64,000 bases of DNA from Candidatus Bathyarchaeota archaeon (GTDB lineage Archaea > Thermoproteota > Bathyarchaeia > TCS64). The position numbers were made by a program, and so were the translations under genes. How positions within the stretch are numbered: position 1 is the stretch's first letter; the number at the start of each line of letters is the position of its first letter. Shown here in pieces: positions 33,724 through 41,436 of this stretch. The stretch covers positions 1,835,616-1,899,615 of the forward strand of contig CP070784.1 in NCBI GenBank assembly GCA_020346605.1. The letters are read 5' to 3'. The notes beneath the pieces are model-generated. The model saw nothing but the letters and a program-made list of their open reading frames with translations. It did no database searches and was not told where the DNA came from.

Positions 33724-33827
33724 GATGCTTCGCTCCCATATGTGGATCAGGGAATGGCCCATAAAACGACTTCGCAGGGGGCACGGCATCAATATTCTTA
33801 ATGGGAGATGCTGAGATAGTTCGGACA

Positions 33828-34862
33828 ATGGAGAAGCCCAAGGACAAGGACTTCGTGGAAACCGTCGAGGGGCTGCTCTTCTGCGTGGTGGGCTACCTCC
33901 ACCCGCCGGATAGGTACACGGCATACCTCAAGTACGTGCCCGAGGTAGGTGGCAAGTGGAGCAGGGAAGACGTGAGCTACGCCCGCGCCATCCCCTTCTA
34001 CCACGTCTCCCAGGTGGAGGGCACCTACGGGTACCTGAAGGAGAGCCACCCCGGGTACATCTTCGACTGCCCGGTGAGGAACATCACCATCTCCTCGGTG
34101 CCGAAGGCCAGCGTCAAGCGGTACTACAGGCCGAGGGAGCGCCTCAAGTCCATCTTCGAGGACGGCTCACAGGACGACCTTGAGAGCAAGCTCGTGGACC
34201 TCGTCACGATCCTGTCGGGCCTCTCCGGCGTCGGGGTCGACGGCATCGGTGTGACCGGCTCCATCCTGACGGGCAACCACAGCCCCAAGTTCTCCGACAT
34301 GGACCTCGCCGTCTACGGCACCGAAGCCTCCTCCCTATTCAAGGATACCATACGGGAGATGAGAGGCGAGCACAACGTCATCCAGCCCTTCAGCGCAGCC
34401 AAGAAGGAGCTCTGGAGCAGGAGCCGCTTGGACAGGTTCCAACTCGGCCTCGACGAGCTCATGGGGTTCGCCGACAGGCGCTGGAACTACGGTATCTACA
34501 GCGACACCTACTTCTCCGTGCACCCCGTCAGAACCGACGGTGAGATCGTAGAGGAGTACGGCGACAACACCTACAGGCAGATCGGATACATCACGGGCAG
34601 TGCCACCGTCTCGGATAGCTCCGAGTCCATCTTCCTGCCAGCAATTTACGCCATCGATGACACAATAACGGACGGAAACGAGGACGCAGAGATCACAGAG
34701 ATCGTTTCCTATGAGGGGCTTTTCTGCGACATGTTCGATAAGGGGGAGAGAGTGGAGTTCTCAGGAGCACTGGAGAGGGTCTCTGGTAGAAAGAACCACC
34801 ATCGCGTCGTCGTGGGTGGCGCTGGCTCTCAACCCAGCTACATTAAGAGGATCGTCACCTGA
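33828..34862 (+). CDS. COG1665-type archaeal nucleotidyltransferase (second copy)
   Basis: This is a paralogue of the protein at 31553-32557. It shows LLFCVVGYLHPPDRYTAYLK at the N-terminus and the nucleotidyltransferase motif GSILTGNHSPKFSDMDLAVY. A late RKNHHRVVVGGAGSQPSYIKR tail matches WCRVVVGSSAPGEYIDW of the first. ATG 33828 is favoured because the paralogue has only a short N-terminal lead; ATG 33801 is the longer option. Substrate unknown. It faces away from the GTPase gene, and its promoter should lie in the 100-nt gap near 33790. Confidence 0.75.
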   Translation: MEKPKDKDFVETVEGLLFCVVGYLHPPDRYTAYLKYVPEVGGKWSREDVSYARAIPFYHVSQVEGTYGYLKESHPGYIFDCPVRNITISSVPKASVKRYYRPRERLKSIFEDGSQDDLESKLVDLVTILSGLSGVGVDGIGVTGSILTGNHSPKFSDMDLAVYGTEASSLFKDTIREMRGEHNVIQPFSAAKKELWSRSRLDRFQLGLDELMGFADRRWNYGIYSDTYFSVHPVRTDGEIVEEYGDNTYRQIGYITGSATVSDSSESIFLPAIYAIDDTITDGNEDAEITEIVSYEGLFCDMFDKGERVEFSGALERVSGRKNHHRVVVGGAGSQPSYIKRIVT

Positions 34863-34989
34863 GCACCTTTTTCACATTTTAGCTGAGGACACGTGGTAAT
34901 CGATATCGACTGTTAAGTAGCTCCACCTACCGCAGGCTTATCTATAGTTTTTTATCGTATACCTCCACACAGGAAGGCGGTGGCGGAAC

Positions 34990-35985
34990 GTGGAGCAGCT
35001 CATCTGCCTCGGGATAGAGTCGACGGCAGACAACCTGGGAGTCGGCGTCGCGAGGTCAGATGGCACCATCCTGGCCAACTCCATCAGCACCCACGTCCCC
35101 GAGGAGGGGGGAATACACCCCAGGGAGGCCGCCCGCCACCACGCCGAGCAGATGGGAAACGTCATCGCCGAGGCCATGGAAACCGCCGGCATCCAAAAGG
35201 AAGGCATCGATGTCATCGGCTTCTCCCAGGGGCCAGGGCTCGGACCCTGCCTCAGGACCGGTGCCACCGCAGCCCGGGCGCTCGCTTCATACCTGGAAGT
35301 ACCGCTCGTGGGGGTGAACCACTGCGTCGCCCACATCGAGATAGGCAGACTCACCACTGGTGCCCTGGACCCCTTAACGCTCTACGTCTCGGGGGGGAAC
35401 ACGATGGTGACAGGCTTCGAGGCCGGCCGTTACCGCGTCTTTGGTGAGACTCTGGACATCGCCGTGGGGAACTGCCTCGACACATTCGCCAGGGAGGCGG
35501 GGCTTGAGTACCCCGGGGGCCCAGCAGTTGAGAAGATGGCTCTAGATGGAGCGACGTTGATCCCTCTTCCCTACGTGGTCAAGGGGATGGACCTGAGCTT
35601 CAGCGGTCTGCTCACGGCGGCGAGCCAGGAGCTGAGAGATGGGAGTCGGAGGCTGGAGGACATCTGCTTCAGCATCCAGGAGGTCGCCTACGGAATGCTG
35701 GGGGAGGTGACAGAGCGGGCCCTAGCCCACACGGGGAAGAGGGAGCTCCTCCTCACAGGTGGAGTCGGCGCGAACAGGAGGCTTAGATCGGTGATCAGCA
35801 GCATCGCAGACGAGCACGGAGCCTCGGCGAAGTTCGTCCCGATCCAGTACGCCACTGACAACGGCGCCATGATCGCCTGGACGGGGATGATCGCCCACCT
35901 GAGAGGCGTCAGGACCCCCATCGAGGCCAGCCACATCGACAGCCGCTGGAGGCTCGACGAGGTGGAGGTGCCATGGAGGGATTGA
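34990..35985 (+). CDS. kae1: KEOPS subunit Kae1 (tRNA N6-threonylcarbamoyladenosine synthesis)
   Basis: This 331-residue ASKHA-fold protein transfers threonylcarbamoyl to A37 of ANN-decoding tRNAs within KEOPS. It has CLGIESTADNLGVGVA, the metal-binding VNHCVAHIEIG histidines, LYVSGGNTMVTG, FARMEAG-like FAREAGLEYPGGPAVEKMA and LLTGGVGANRRL. The start is GTG 34990. It overlaps the bud32 gene by 13 nt. Kae1 and Bud32 are separate proteins here, whereas many euryarchaea have a fusion. Pcc1 is encoded at 39372; Cgi121 was not found in the window. Confidence 0.94.
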   Translation: MEQLICLGIESTADNLGVGVARSDGTILANSISTHVPEEGGIHPREAARHHAEQMGNVIAEAMETAGIQKEGIDVIGFSQGPGLGPCLRTGATAARALASYLEVPLVGVNHCVAHIEIGRLTTGALDPLTLYVSGGNTMVTGFEAGRYRVFGETLDIAVGNCLDTFAREAGLEYPGGPAVEKMALDGATLIPLPYVVKGMDLSFSGLLTAASQELRDGSRRLEDICFSIQEVAYGMLGEVTERALAHTGKRELLLTGGVGANRRLRSVISSIADEHGASAKFVPIQYATDNGAMIAWTGMIAHLRGVRTPIEASHIDSRWRLDEVEVPWRD

Positions 35986-36614
35986 AGTTAATCGCCAAGG
36001 GGGCCGAGGCGGACCTCTGGCTCGATCCCGACTGGAACGGTGTTGGTGCCCTGATCAAGAGACGGGGAGAAAAGAGATACAGGAACCCCGAACTGGATGC
36101 CGAGATACGGCGTACCAGAACCCTCCACGAATCCTCGATCATCCACCGGGCCAAGGAGGCCGGTGTGCCCACACCCCTGATCTACCAAGTCGACCCGGTC
36201 GGAGCCACTATCGTCATGGAGTACGTCGAGGGGCCGAAGGTGAGGGACATCGTGGAGGACTTAGACCCCGAGGAACGAAGACGGCTGTTTACCATCATAG
36301 GGGAGCACGCGGGGAGGCTCCACAGGGCGGGAGTAATCCACGGCGACCTGACGACATCGAACATGATATACTCACCAAAGCGGACCGTTTTCGTGGACTT
36401 CGGCCTCGGCGAGGTGTCCTGGGAGACCGAGAAGAGGGGGGTCGACCTCAACCTGATGTACAGGATGCTCACAAGCACCCACTTCAGGCACACCGAGGAG
36501 CTCTTCGAGGCCTTCAGGGCGGGCTACGTGAGCGCCCTTGGCGAGGGGGCCGAAGACGCCCTGGCCAGGATGGAAGAGGTTTCAAGGAGGGGAAGGTACG
36601 TTGAGAGGGAGTAA
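35973..36614 (+). CDS. bud32: KEOPS kinase/ATPase Bud32
   Basis: This 213-residue small protein kinase of the RIO/piD261 group supports Kae1 activity in KEOPS. It shows the P-loop-like LIAKGAEADLWL, a catalytic Lys in ALIKRRGEKRYRNPELD, the loop VIHGDLTTSNMIY and the metal motif VDFGLGEVSWETEKRGVDLN. The sequence ends in RGRYVERE. It overlaps kae1 upstream and the XTP pyrophosphatase downstream, so all three are probably one transcript. Confidence 0.94.
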   Translation: MEGLKLIAKGAEADLWLDPDWNGVGALIKRRGEKRYRNPELDAEIRRTRTLHESSIIHRAKEAGVPTPLIYQVDPVGATIVMEYVEGPKVRDIVEDLDPEERRRLFTIIGEHAGRLHRAGVIHGDLTTSNMIYSPKRTVFVDFGLGEVSWETEKRGVDLNLMYRMLTSTHFRHTEELFEAFRAGYVSALGEGAEDALARMEEVSRRGRYVERE

Positions 36615-37164
36615 GATCTGGATGGCGACGGGCAACCGTCACAAGTACGGGGAAGCCAAAGAGGTACTGAGCGAGTACGGGATAGACCTGGAGCATATGC
36701 CGGTCGAGAGGGTCGAGATACAGTCCGATGACCTCTCAGAGATAGCGGTTCACAGCCTACGACTGCTCCCGGACGACGGAAGGCCCATCATGATAGAGGA
36801 CGCGGGCCTCTTCATCGACAGCTACGGGGGCTTCCCGGGGCCCTACTCGGAGTACGCCCTCCGCAAGCTCGATCTTATTGGAATACTCAAACTCATGGAA
36901 GGCTTGGAGGACAGGGGGGCCTCCTATAGGTCAGCGGTGGCTTTCAAGCACGAGGGAGAGATCCAGCACTTTTACGGTGAGGTGAAAGGCAGGATCCCCA
37001 ACGATATGAGAGGAACGCACGGCTTCGGGTACGACCCCATCTTCATACCGGACGAAGGAGATGGGAGGACCTTCGGGGAGATGACCGAGGAGGAGAAGAA
37101 CGTCATGTCCCACCGGGCTAGGGCATTCAGGAACCTAGGGAGATGGCTGATAGAATCCCCTTGA
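36601..37164 (+). CDS. XTP/dITP diphosphatase (RdgB/HAM1 family)
   Basis: This 187-residue enzyme hydrolyses deaminated purine nucleoside triphosphates to avoid miscoding. The family motifs are MATGNRHKYGEAKEVL, IMIEDAGLFIDSYGGFPGPYS and GTHGFGYDPIFIPDE, with the C-terminal MSHRARAFRNLGRWL. TTG 36601 is the start, within the end of the bud32 gene, after an AAGGAGGGG ribosome site. The longer frame to 36538 is overlap only. Confidence 0.9.
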   Translation: MRGSKIWMATGNRHKYGEAKEVLSEYGIDLEHMPVERVEIQSDDLSEIAVHSLRLLPDDGRPIMIEDAGLFIDSYGGFPGPYSEYALRKLDLIGILKLMEGLEDRGASYRSAVAFKHEGEIQHFYGEVKGRIPNDMRGTHGFGYDPIFIPDEGDGRTFGEMTEEEKNVMSHRARAFRNLGRWLIESP

Positions 37165-37514
37165 TTCCCTCTGCCAGCCACACCATGACTCATCCAGACT
37201 CGTCACAGGGCGAATAAATGATGAGAAGGGGGGTACACCCTCAAAGCGTGAAAATCAGCCCTTCGACGATAAGGAACTGGAAAAAGACTCCACGCGAGAT
37301 CTATTCAGCACCAAACCGTGATCCCAAGCAACACCAGCCGTCAAGGAACAGTGAATACAAAACCACAGATATCGCCCCCTTTATACGGCAGCCACATCGA
37401 AAAAACCCTTATCACATGTAGCTGGCACAAAAAAACAACCTAGTAAACCTTTTTAAATAAAGGCTTCATCTAAGCTAGAGCAATCCAAAGAACTCTCAAC
37501 TCCAGTTGATGTAA
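37165..37514. promoter_or_regulatory. Intergenic region with promoter of the S15 gene
   Basis: This 350-nt gap holds no convincing ORF. A plus-strand frame at 37218-37421 has a Pro/Lys/Arg-rich translation without family character, and I reject it. TTTTTAAATAA at 37450-37460 is a strong TATA box. Transcription should begin near 37485, giving a leader of about 30 nt before the S15 start. Several A-rich tracts occur before it. Confidence 0.55.
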
Positions 37515-37961
37515 ATGGTCGGAAAAACGGCTTACATGAGGGGGCGATCCCGCTCCACGAGGCCCGTCTCGAAGAGGGCGCCTAACTGGGTGATCTACCA
37601 ACCCGACGAGGTCAAGGCACTCATTATAAACCTGGCCAGGGAGGGCAGGTCCCAGAGCGACATCGGCAACATCCTGAGGGACGAGCACGGGATACCGCTG
37701 GTGAAGCCTATCATCGGGTACGGCGTCCACAAGGTGCTTGAGGAGGCGGGATTCGCGCCGAGGATACCGGAGGACATCTACAACCTCATGGTGAAGTCCA
37801 CCAAGCTGAGGCGCCACATGGAGAGGAACCCGAAGGACTTTAGCAACAAGAGGGGCCTCCAGATAACCGAGTCCAAGATCTACGCCCTCACACGGTACTA
37901 CAAGAGAAGAGGACAGCTCCCCGCAGACTGGAACCACAGGAACGAGATCGTAACCATCTGA
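37515..37961 (+). CDS. rps15: 30S ribosomal protein S15 (eukaryotic/archaeal S13e-type)
   Basis: This 148-residue protein is the archaeal form with the N-terminal extension (RPVSKRAPNWVIYQPDEVKA), followed by REGRSQSDIGNILRDEHGIP and the S15 core (KSTKLRRHMERNPKDFSNKR, then YKRRGQLPADWNH). It binds 16S rRNA in the central domain of the small subunit. The ATG has a short leader from the TATA box at 37450. It is followed by the RecJ-like and Pcc1 genes, a common archaeal neighbourhood. Confidence 0.95.
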   Translation: MVGKTAYMRGRSRSTRPVSKRAPNWVIYQPDEVKALIINLAREGRSQSDIGNILRDEHGIPLVKPIIGYGVHKVLEEAGFAPRIPEDIYNLMVKSTKLRRHMERNPKDFSNKRGLQITESKIYALTRYYKRRGQLPADWNHRNEIVTI

Positions 37962-38020
37962 GAGGGTCGCCGATAACCGCCGAGGAGGATTTTCTAGGCT
38001 CCTTCGGCCCAGCGGTCGAG

Positions 38021-39397
38021 ATGCTGAGAAAGCACACAGACGCCGGAGAACACATCAGGATTGTCAGCCATAACGACTCCGACGGGGTCGCCGCAGGCGG
38101 GATCCTGGGCCAGACCGTAAGGAGGCTCGGAGCCAGTTTCAGGGCCACATGCGAGAAGCGGATCGACGAGAAGAGTGTCACCTCGATCGCAGGGGAGAAG
38201 AACGCGCTGGTCGTTTTCTCAGACCTCGGCAGCGGCTACCTCGACGTCTTCAAGGAGCACCTACCGAGCTCGGACATCATCGTCCTCGACCACCACCTTC
38301 CTGTTGAGGTCGAGATCAATAACATCATCCACATCAACCCTCTGCTCCATGGCTTGGACGGAGCCCGGGGCGTGAGCGGCGCCGGGGTCTCATACTTCCT
38401 CGCCAAGGAGCTCGATGGGAGGAACGTCGACCTGAGCCCCCTGGGGATCGTAGGAGCCCTCGCCGACCAGCAGGACAAAGGAGAGAAAAAGTCCCTCATC
38501 GGACTGAATAAGATTATCGAGAGCGACGCCAAGGCGGCGGATCTCTTGGAGACGAACGTCGACCTCATATTCTACGGGTACGAGACGAGACCCATCGCCA
38601 GGGCCATCGCCTACACGACGACACCCTTCATCCCGGGCCTCAGCGGAAGGGAGGACAGCTGCCTCGCATTCCTCAAGGAAACTGGCATCGAGCTTAAGAA
38701 CGACGACAGGTGGAGGGCCCTTAGGGACCTCTCGGAGGAAGAGAAGAGAGCAATCTTCTCGGCATTGACTAAGCACATGGTCTACGAGGGCTGCGATGCG
38801 GAGTCGGTCCACGACCTCGTTGGGACCATCTACACGCTCAAGGGCGAGGAGCCCTGGACCCCGCTGAGGGACGGAAGGGAATACGCGTCCCTACTCAACG
38901 CCTGCGCTAGGATGGGAAGGCCTAGCTTGGGCCTCAGCATCTGCATGGGCGACAGGAATGAGGCGATGAGGGAGGCGGAGGAGACCCTCGACAGCTACAG
39001 GCGCAAGATCGGCAAATACCTCGACATGGTCCGGGCGGGAGACCGCATCGAGGAGATGGAGCACATCTACGCCCTCAGCGCCCAAGGCGACATCGACGAC
39101 CGCATCATCGGAGTGGTCGCCTCAATCCTCCTTACCACGGGCATACTCAAGAACCGAAAGCCCTTCGTGGCCTCAGCCCTCGACGAGGAGGGTCTCATCA
39201 AAGTCTCCGCCAGGGCGACAGAGGCGATGGCGAAGAAGGGCCTGGACCTGGGAGCGGTGATGATGAAGGCCGCAGAGTCCTTCGAGGGGAGGGGCGGTGG
39301 GCACGACATCGCCGCTGGTGCATTCCTGCCAAGAGGGACGGGCAGGCAGTTCTTCGAGAGGGTGGACGGTCTTGTCGGTGAACAAATCAGAGCCTGA
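38021..39397 (+). CDS. DHH-family single-strand nuclease (archaeal RecJ/GAN-like)
   Basis: This 458-residue protein has DHH phosphoesterase motifs: VSHNDSDGVAAGGILG, FSDLGSGY, DHHLPVE and the DHHA1-domain GRGGGHDIAAGAFLPRG. It belongs to the archaeal RecJ-like group including GAN, which interacts with GINS and degrades single-stranded DNA or RNA. ATG 38021 leaves about 12 residues before the first motif, less than usual. The frame stays open upstream, encoding ITAEEDFLGSFGPAVE, which looks genuine, but only CTG or ATA codons are available there. The stop overlaps the Pcc1 gene. Confidence 0.88.
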   Translation: MLRKHTDAGEHIRIVSHNDSDGVAAGGILGQTVRRLGASFRATCEKRIDEKSVTSIAGEKNALVVFSDLGSGYLDVFKEHLPSSDIIVLDHHLPVEVEINNIIHINPLLHGLDGARGVSGAGVSYFLAKELDGRNVDLSPLGIVGALADQQDKGEKKSLIGLNKIIESDAKAADLLETNVDLIFYGYETRPIARAIAYTTTPFIPGLSGREDSCLAFLKETGIELKNDDRWRALRDLSEEEKRAIFSALTKHMVYEGCDAESVHDLVGTIYTLKGEEPWTPLRDGREYASLLNACARMGRPSLGLSICMGDRNEAMREAEETLDSYRRKIGKYLDMVRAGDRIEEMEHIYALSAQGDIDDRIIGVVASILLTTGILKNRKPFVASALDEEGLIKVSARATEAMAKKGLDLGAVMMKAAESFEGRGGGHDIAAGAFLPRGTGRQFFERVDGLVGEQIRA

Positions 39398-39641
39398 TGC
39401 CTTCGCATCGTTCAGTTTCAGCTATGGGAAGCACGAGACGGCTAGGACGATTTTAAAAGCGATCGAGCCAGACAACGTCGAGGCGCCCCCGGGGATCTCA
39501 ATCGATACGGAGATCGAGGTATCCACACTCCTCGTGAAGGTCTCCTGCGAAAGGGACATCGGATCCCTCATCGCCACTATCGACGACCTCCTCTCCTGCA
39601 TCCAGGCAGCGGAAAGGGCCATAGGCGAGCTAAGGGCTTAG
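39372..39641 (+). CDS. pcc1: KEOPS subunit Pcc1
   Basis: This small protein of about 89 residues has the Pcc1 fold signature. An initial beta strand (FASFSFSYGKHETARTILKA) is followed by AIEPDN, then ISIDTEIEVSTLLVKVSCER and a C-terminal helix (IDDLLSCIQAAERAIGEL). Pcc1 dimerises KEOPS through Kae1 and helps bind tRNA. TTG 39372 is preferred, since GGGTGGA ends 6 nt before it; GTG 39378 is the alternative. It overlaps the end of the RecJ-like gene by 26 nt. Confidence 0.9.
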   Translation: MSVNKSEPDAFASFSFSYGKHETARTILKAIEPDNVEAPPGISIDTEIEVSTLLVKVSCERDIGSLIATIDDLLSCIQAAERAIGELRA

Positions 39642-39676
39642 ATAAAGAGTCCCCAAAGAATCGGTTTTGAGAAGGT

Positions 39677-39893
39677 GTAGCACGGAGCGCTGGCTTTCTC
39701 CGGGCGTCCCCGAGCTTTGAGTCCGTCGTCGACTGCGACCATGGGCCGTGTACCTCGGTTCCACGGGCCGCGAACCCTTCCACCTTTGCGCATTCTCCGT
39801 CTGGACTCAGGCTAACCCGAATCCCGCACGATGCTTCAACCCTCTTTCGGGGGCTACACCACGCGTTTCCGGAGATGCTTTTTTCCGTGCTAC
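39677..39893 (-). ncRNA. Candidate structured RNA, unassigned family
   Basis: The first and last ten bases, GTAGCACGGA and TCCGTGCTAC, pair perfectly (an eleventh pair, T with A, flanks them). Inside, GAGTCC at 39719-39724 pairs with GGACTC at 39803-39808. Small hairpins lie near the centre. The 217-nt region is GC-rich among AT-rich flanks, and no protein-like frame spans it. On the minus strand ATATAAAAAG (39911-39920) sits about 25 nt before the 5' arm, as expected for an archaeal promoter. I tried to match the conserved cores of RNase P RNA and of SRP RNA (helix 8 and the Alu-domain UGUAA motif) and found neither. The family is therefore unknown. Confidence 0.55.
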
Positions 39894-39910
39894 AGTAGTA
39901 TGCCCTTCCA

Positions 39911-39920
39911 CTTTTTATAT
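39911..39920 (-). promoter_or_regulatory. TATA box for the structured RNA
   Basis: On the minus strand ATATAAAAAG lies about 20-30 nt upstream of the 5' arm of the RNA's terminal helix (39893), the spacing of an archaeal TATA box. No protein-coding start is available downstream on this strand, which supports transcription of a non-coding RNA. Confidence 0.5.
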
Positions 39921-40139
39921 GACAATTCTGTTACATGGAAATCCCAAAAAATGGCGGGGCGTTGCACATTGTATTTATGACCTTTGACTCATCTTTGTTA
40001 AGAATGTCTCATGTTCGTGGGACTACCTCCTCGTTATCGGCGTCAATGAAAAAGGGAACGCTGAGACACAGGTTTTTTCACCGTAGTTTAACTGATACTC
40101 TCACAGGATGATGATTACGCCCCGCTAAACCGTGGGGAA

Positions 40140-40149
40140 AGATATAAAT
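40140..40149 (+). promoter_or_regulatory. TATA box for the S3Ae gene
   Basis: GATATAAATT is centred about 21-25 nt before the GTG start of S3Ae at 40166, so the transcript is probably leaderless. Just upstream, CCCCGC TAAACC GTGGGG forms a small hairpin, possibly an end signal or regulatory site. Confidence 0.6.
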
Positions 40150-40165
40150 TAGCGGGTACCTTTCT

Positions 40166-40774
40166 GTGGACATCGACACTAGGAGAGTAATCAACGGATT
40201 GTCCAGGGCCGTCAGAGATAAGTGGAGGAGAAAGGACTGGTACGACATCTATCTTCCACGATACTTCGGCGAGACCAAGGTGGGTGAGACCCCCGCTGAG
40301 GATACGGAGAAGCTGATGGGCCGAGTCTACGCGACTACCCTGGCAGCGATCACGGGAGACTTCTCCCAGGAGTACCTGAAGCTATACTTTCAGATCATCG
40401 GGATCGACGAGAACACAGCCCAGACGGTCTTCAAGGGCCACGAATACCTCAGGGACTACCTGAGGAGTCTGGTTAGGAGAAGGAGCACCAAAGTAGACGG
40501 CTTTTACAGAGTCACCACAAAAGACGGCTTTAGGCTGAAGATCGTGGTGACAGCGATGACCAACACAAGGATAAAGACCTCCCAGGAGAGGGCGATCCGA
40601 GACGTAATGAGCAGGGTCGTGGAGGAGAAGGCCCAGACTCTCGATTTCGGACAGATCGTCCACGAGATGGTCCTTGGCAAGCTCGCTTCCGACGTCTACA
40701 ACGAGGCCAGGAAAGTCACCGCCCTCAGGCACGTGGGAGTCCGAAAGTCCGAACTCCTAGCGATGCCCAACTAG
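40166..40774 (+). CDS. rps3ae: 30S ribosomal protein S3Ae (eS1)
   Basis: This 202-residue protein of the eS1 family shows AVRDKWRRKDWYDIYLPRYFGE near the start, then DTEKLMGRVYATTLAAITGDF and the basic RSLVRRRSTKVDGFYRVTTK. It sits on the platform of the small subunit near the mRNA exit. The GTG start fits a leaderless transcript from the TATA box at 40140. It is followed by the nucleotidyltransferase gene after about 50 nt. Confidence 0.94.
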   Translation: MDIDTRRVINGLSRAVRDKWRRKDWYDIYLPRYFGETKVGETPAEDTEKLMGRVYATTLAAITGDFSQEYLKLYFQIIGIDENTAQTVFKGHEYLRDYLRSLVRRRSTKVDGFYRVTTKDGFRLKIVVTAMTNTRIKTSQERAIRDVMSRVVEEKAQTLDFGQIVHEMVLGKLASDVYNEARKVTALRHVGVRKSELLAMPN

Positions 40775-40824
40775 TCCGCCCTATTTTATAGAGGACGAGC
40801 ACACTTCTTATCCGGGAGCGTCGA

Positions 40825-41436
40825 TTGGAGCCCCGGCAGTCAGTGGCCAGGGAGGCAGCCCGCCTCATCTACATAGGTGCCTACAAAGAATACAAGCATG
40901 CTAAGGAGGCGGCGGCTCGGAGCCTCGGCGTGGGCACCCTACCAAGCAACTATGAGGTGGCTCTGGAGTTAGACGACCTTACCGAGCGCGAGGAAGGGCT
41001 GGAGCGCACCAAACGCCTGGCTCGGATGAGGGAGGTCGCCCTAGAGGTGATGAGAGCTGTGAGAGCTTTCAACCCTGTCCTGACCGGGAGCGTATGGCGG
41101 GGCACGCCGAGGAAGGGCAGCGACGTGGACATAAACGTCTACGCTGCCAATTCTGAACATGTCAATTCTGCACTGGACATAGAGGGAATCAAAGTTAGCC
41201 AGAGCAAGGAGGTAGTCGCATCCACCCAGAACAAAACGATACGGTCCGTTCACCTGACCCTCGACTACGATGACTTTGTGGTAGAGTTGGTCGTGAGACC
41301 CCTGAACGAGAGAGAGGAAGTGGATAGGTGCGAGATCTACGGAGATATTAAGCACGGCCTGACTCTACCCAAACTGGAAAAGCTTATGAAGACAGACCCC
41401 CTCCGAAAGTTCGTCCCTAGGAGGCGGTACAAATGA
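40825..41436 (+). CDS. Predicted nucleotidyltransferase
   Basis: This 203-residue protein has a nucleotidyltransferase fold with LTGSVWRGTPRKGSDVDINVY as the metal and nucleotide site. A later LDYDDFVVELVVRPL carries the third acidic position. The N-terminal 60 residues are helical (AAARSLGVGTLPSNYEVALE). It resembles archaeal DNA polymerase beta-like transferases of unknown substrate. It starts with TTG and follows a TATA-like CTATTTTATAG. Its stop overlaps the glmM start by 4 nt, so it may be cotranscribed with the UDP-GlcNAc genes. Confidence 0.75.
   Translation: MEPRQSVAREAARLIYIGAYKEYKHAKEAAARSLGVGTLPSNYEVALELDDLTEREEGLERTKRLARMREVALEVMRAVRAFNPVLTGSVWRGTPRKGSDVDINVYAANSEHVNSALDIEGIKVSQSKEVVASTQNKTIRSVHLTLDYDDFVVELVVRPLNEREEVDRCEIYGDIKHGLTLPKLEKLMKTDPLRKFVPRRRYK

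Noticed and set aside
37218-37421. 67-codon plus-strand ORF and a box C-like ATGATGA at 37217
   Set aside because: The translation is Pro/Lys/Arg-rich without character, and no box D (CTGA) with proper spacing completes a C/D RNA.
39677-39893. Assignment of the structured RNA as RNase P RNA or SRP RNA
   Set aside because: The conserved RNase P core (GGAAAGUCC and ACAGAA-GGCUUA-like segments) and SRP helix 8 and Alu motifs were not found in either orientation.
40088-40120. C/D box RNA near CTGA (40091) and ATGATGA (40108)
   Set aside because: The order of boxes and lack of a paired second box do not form a full C/D guide.
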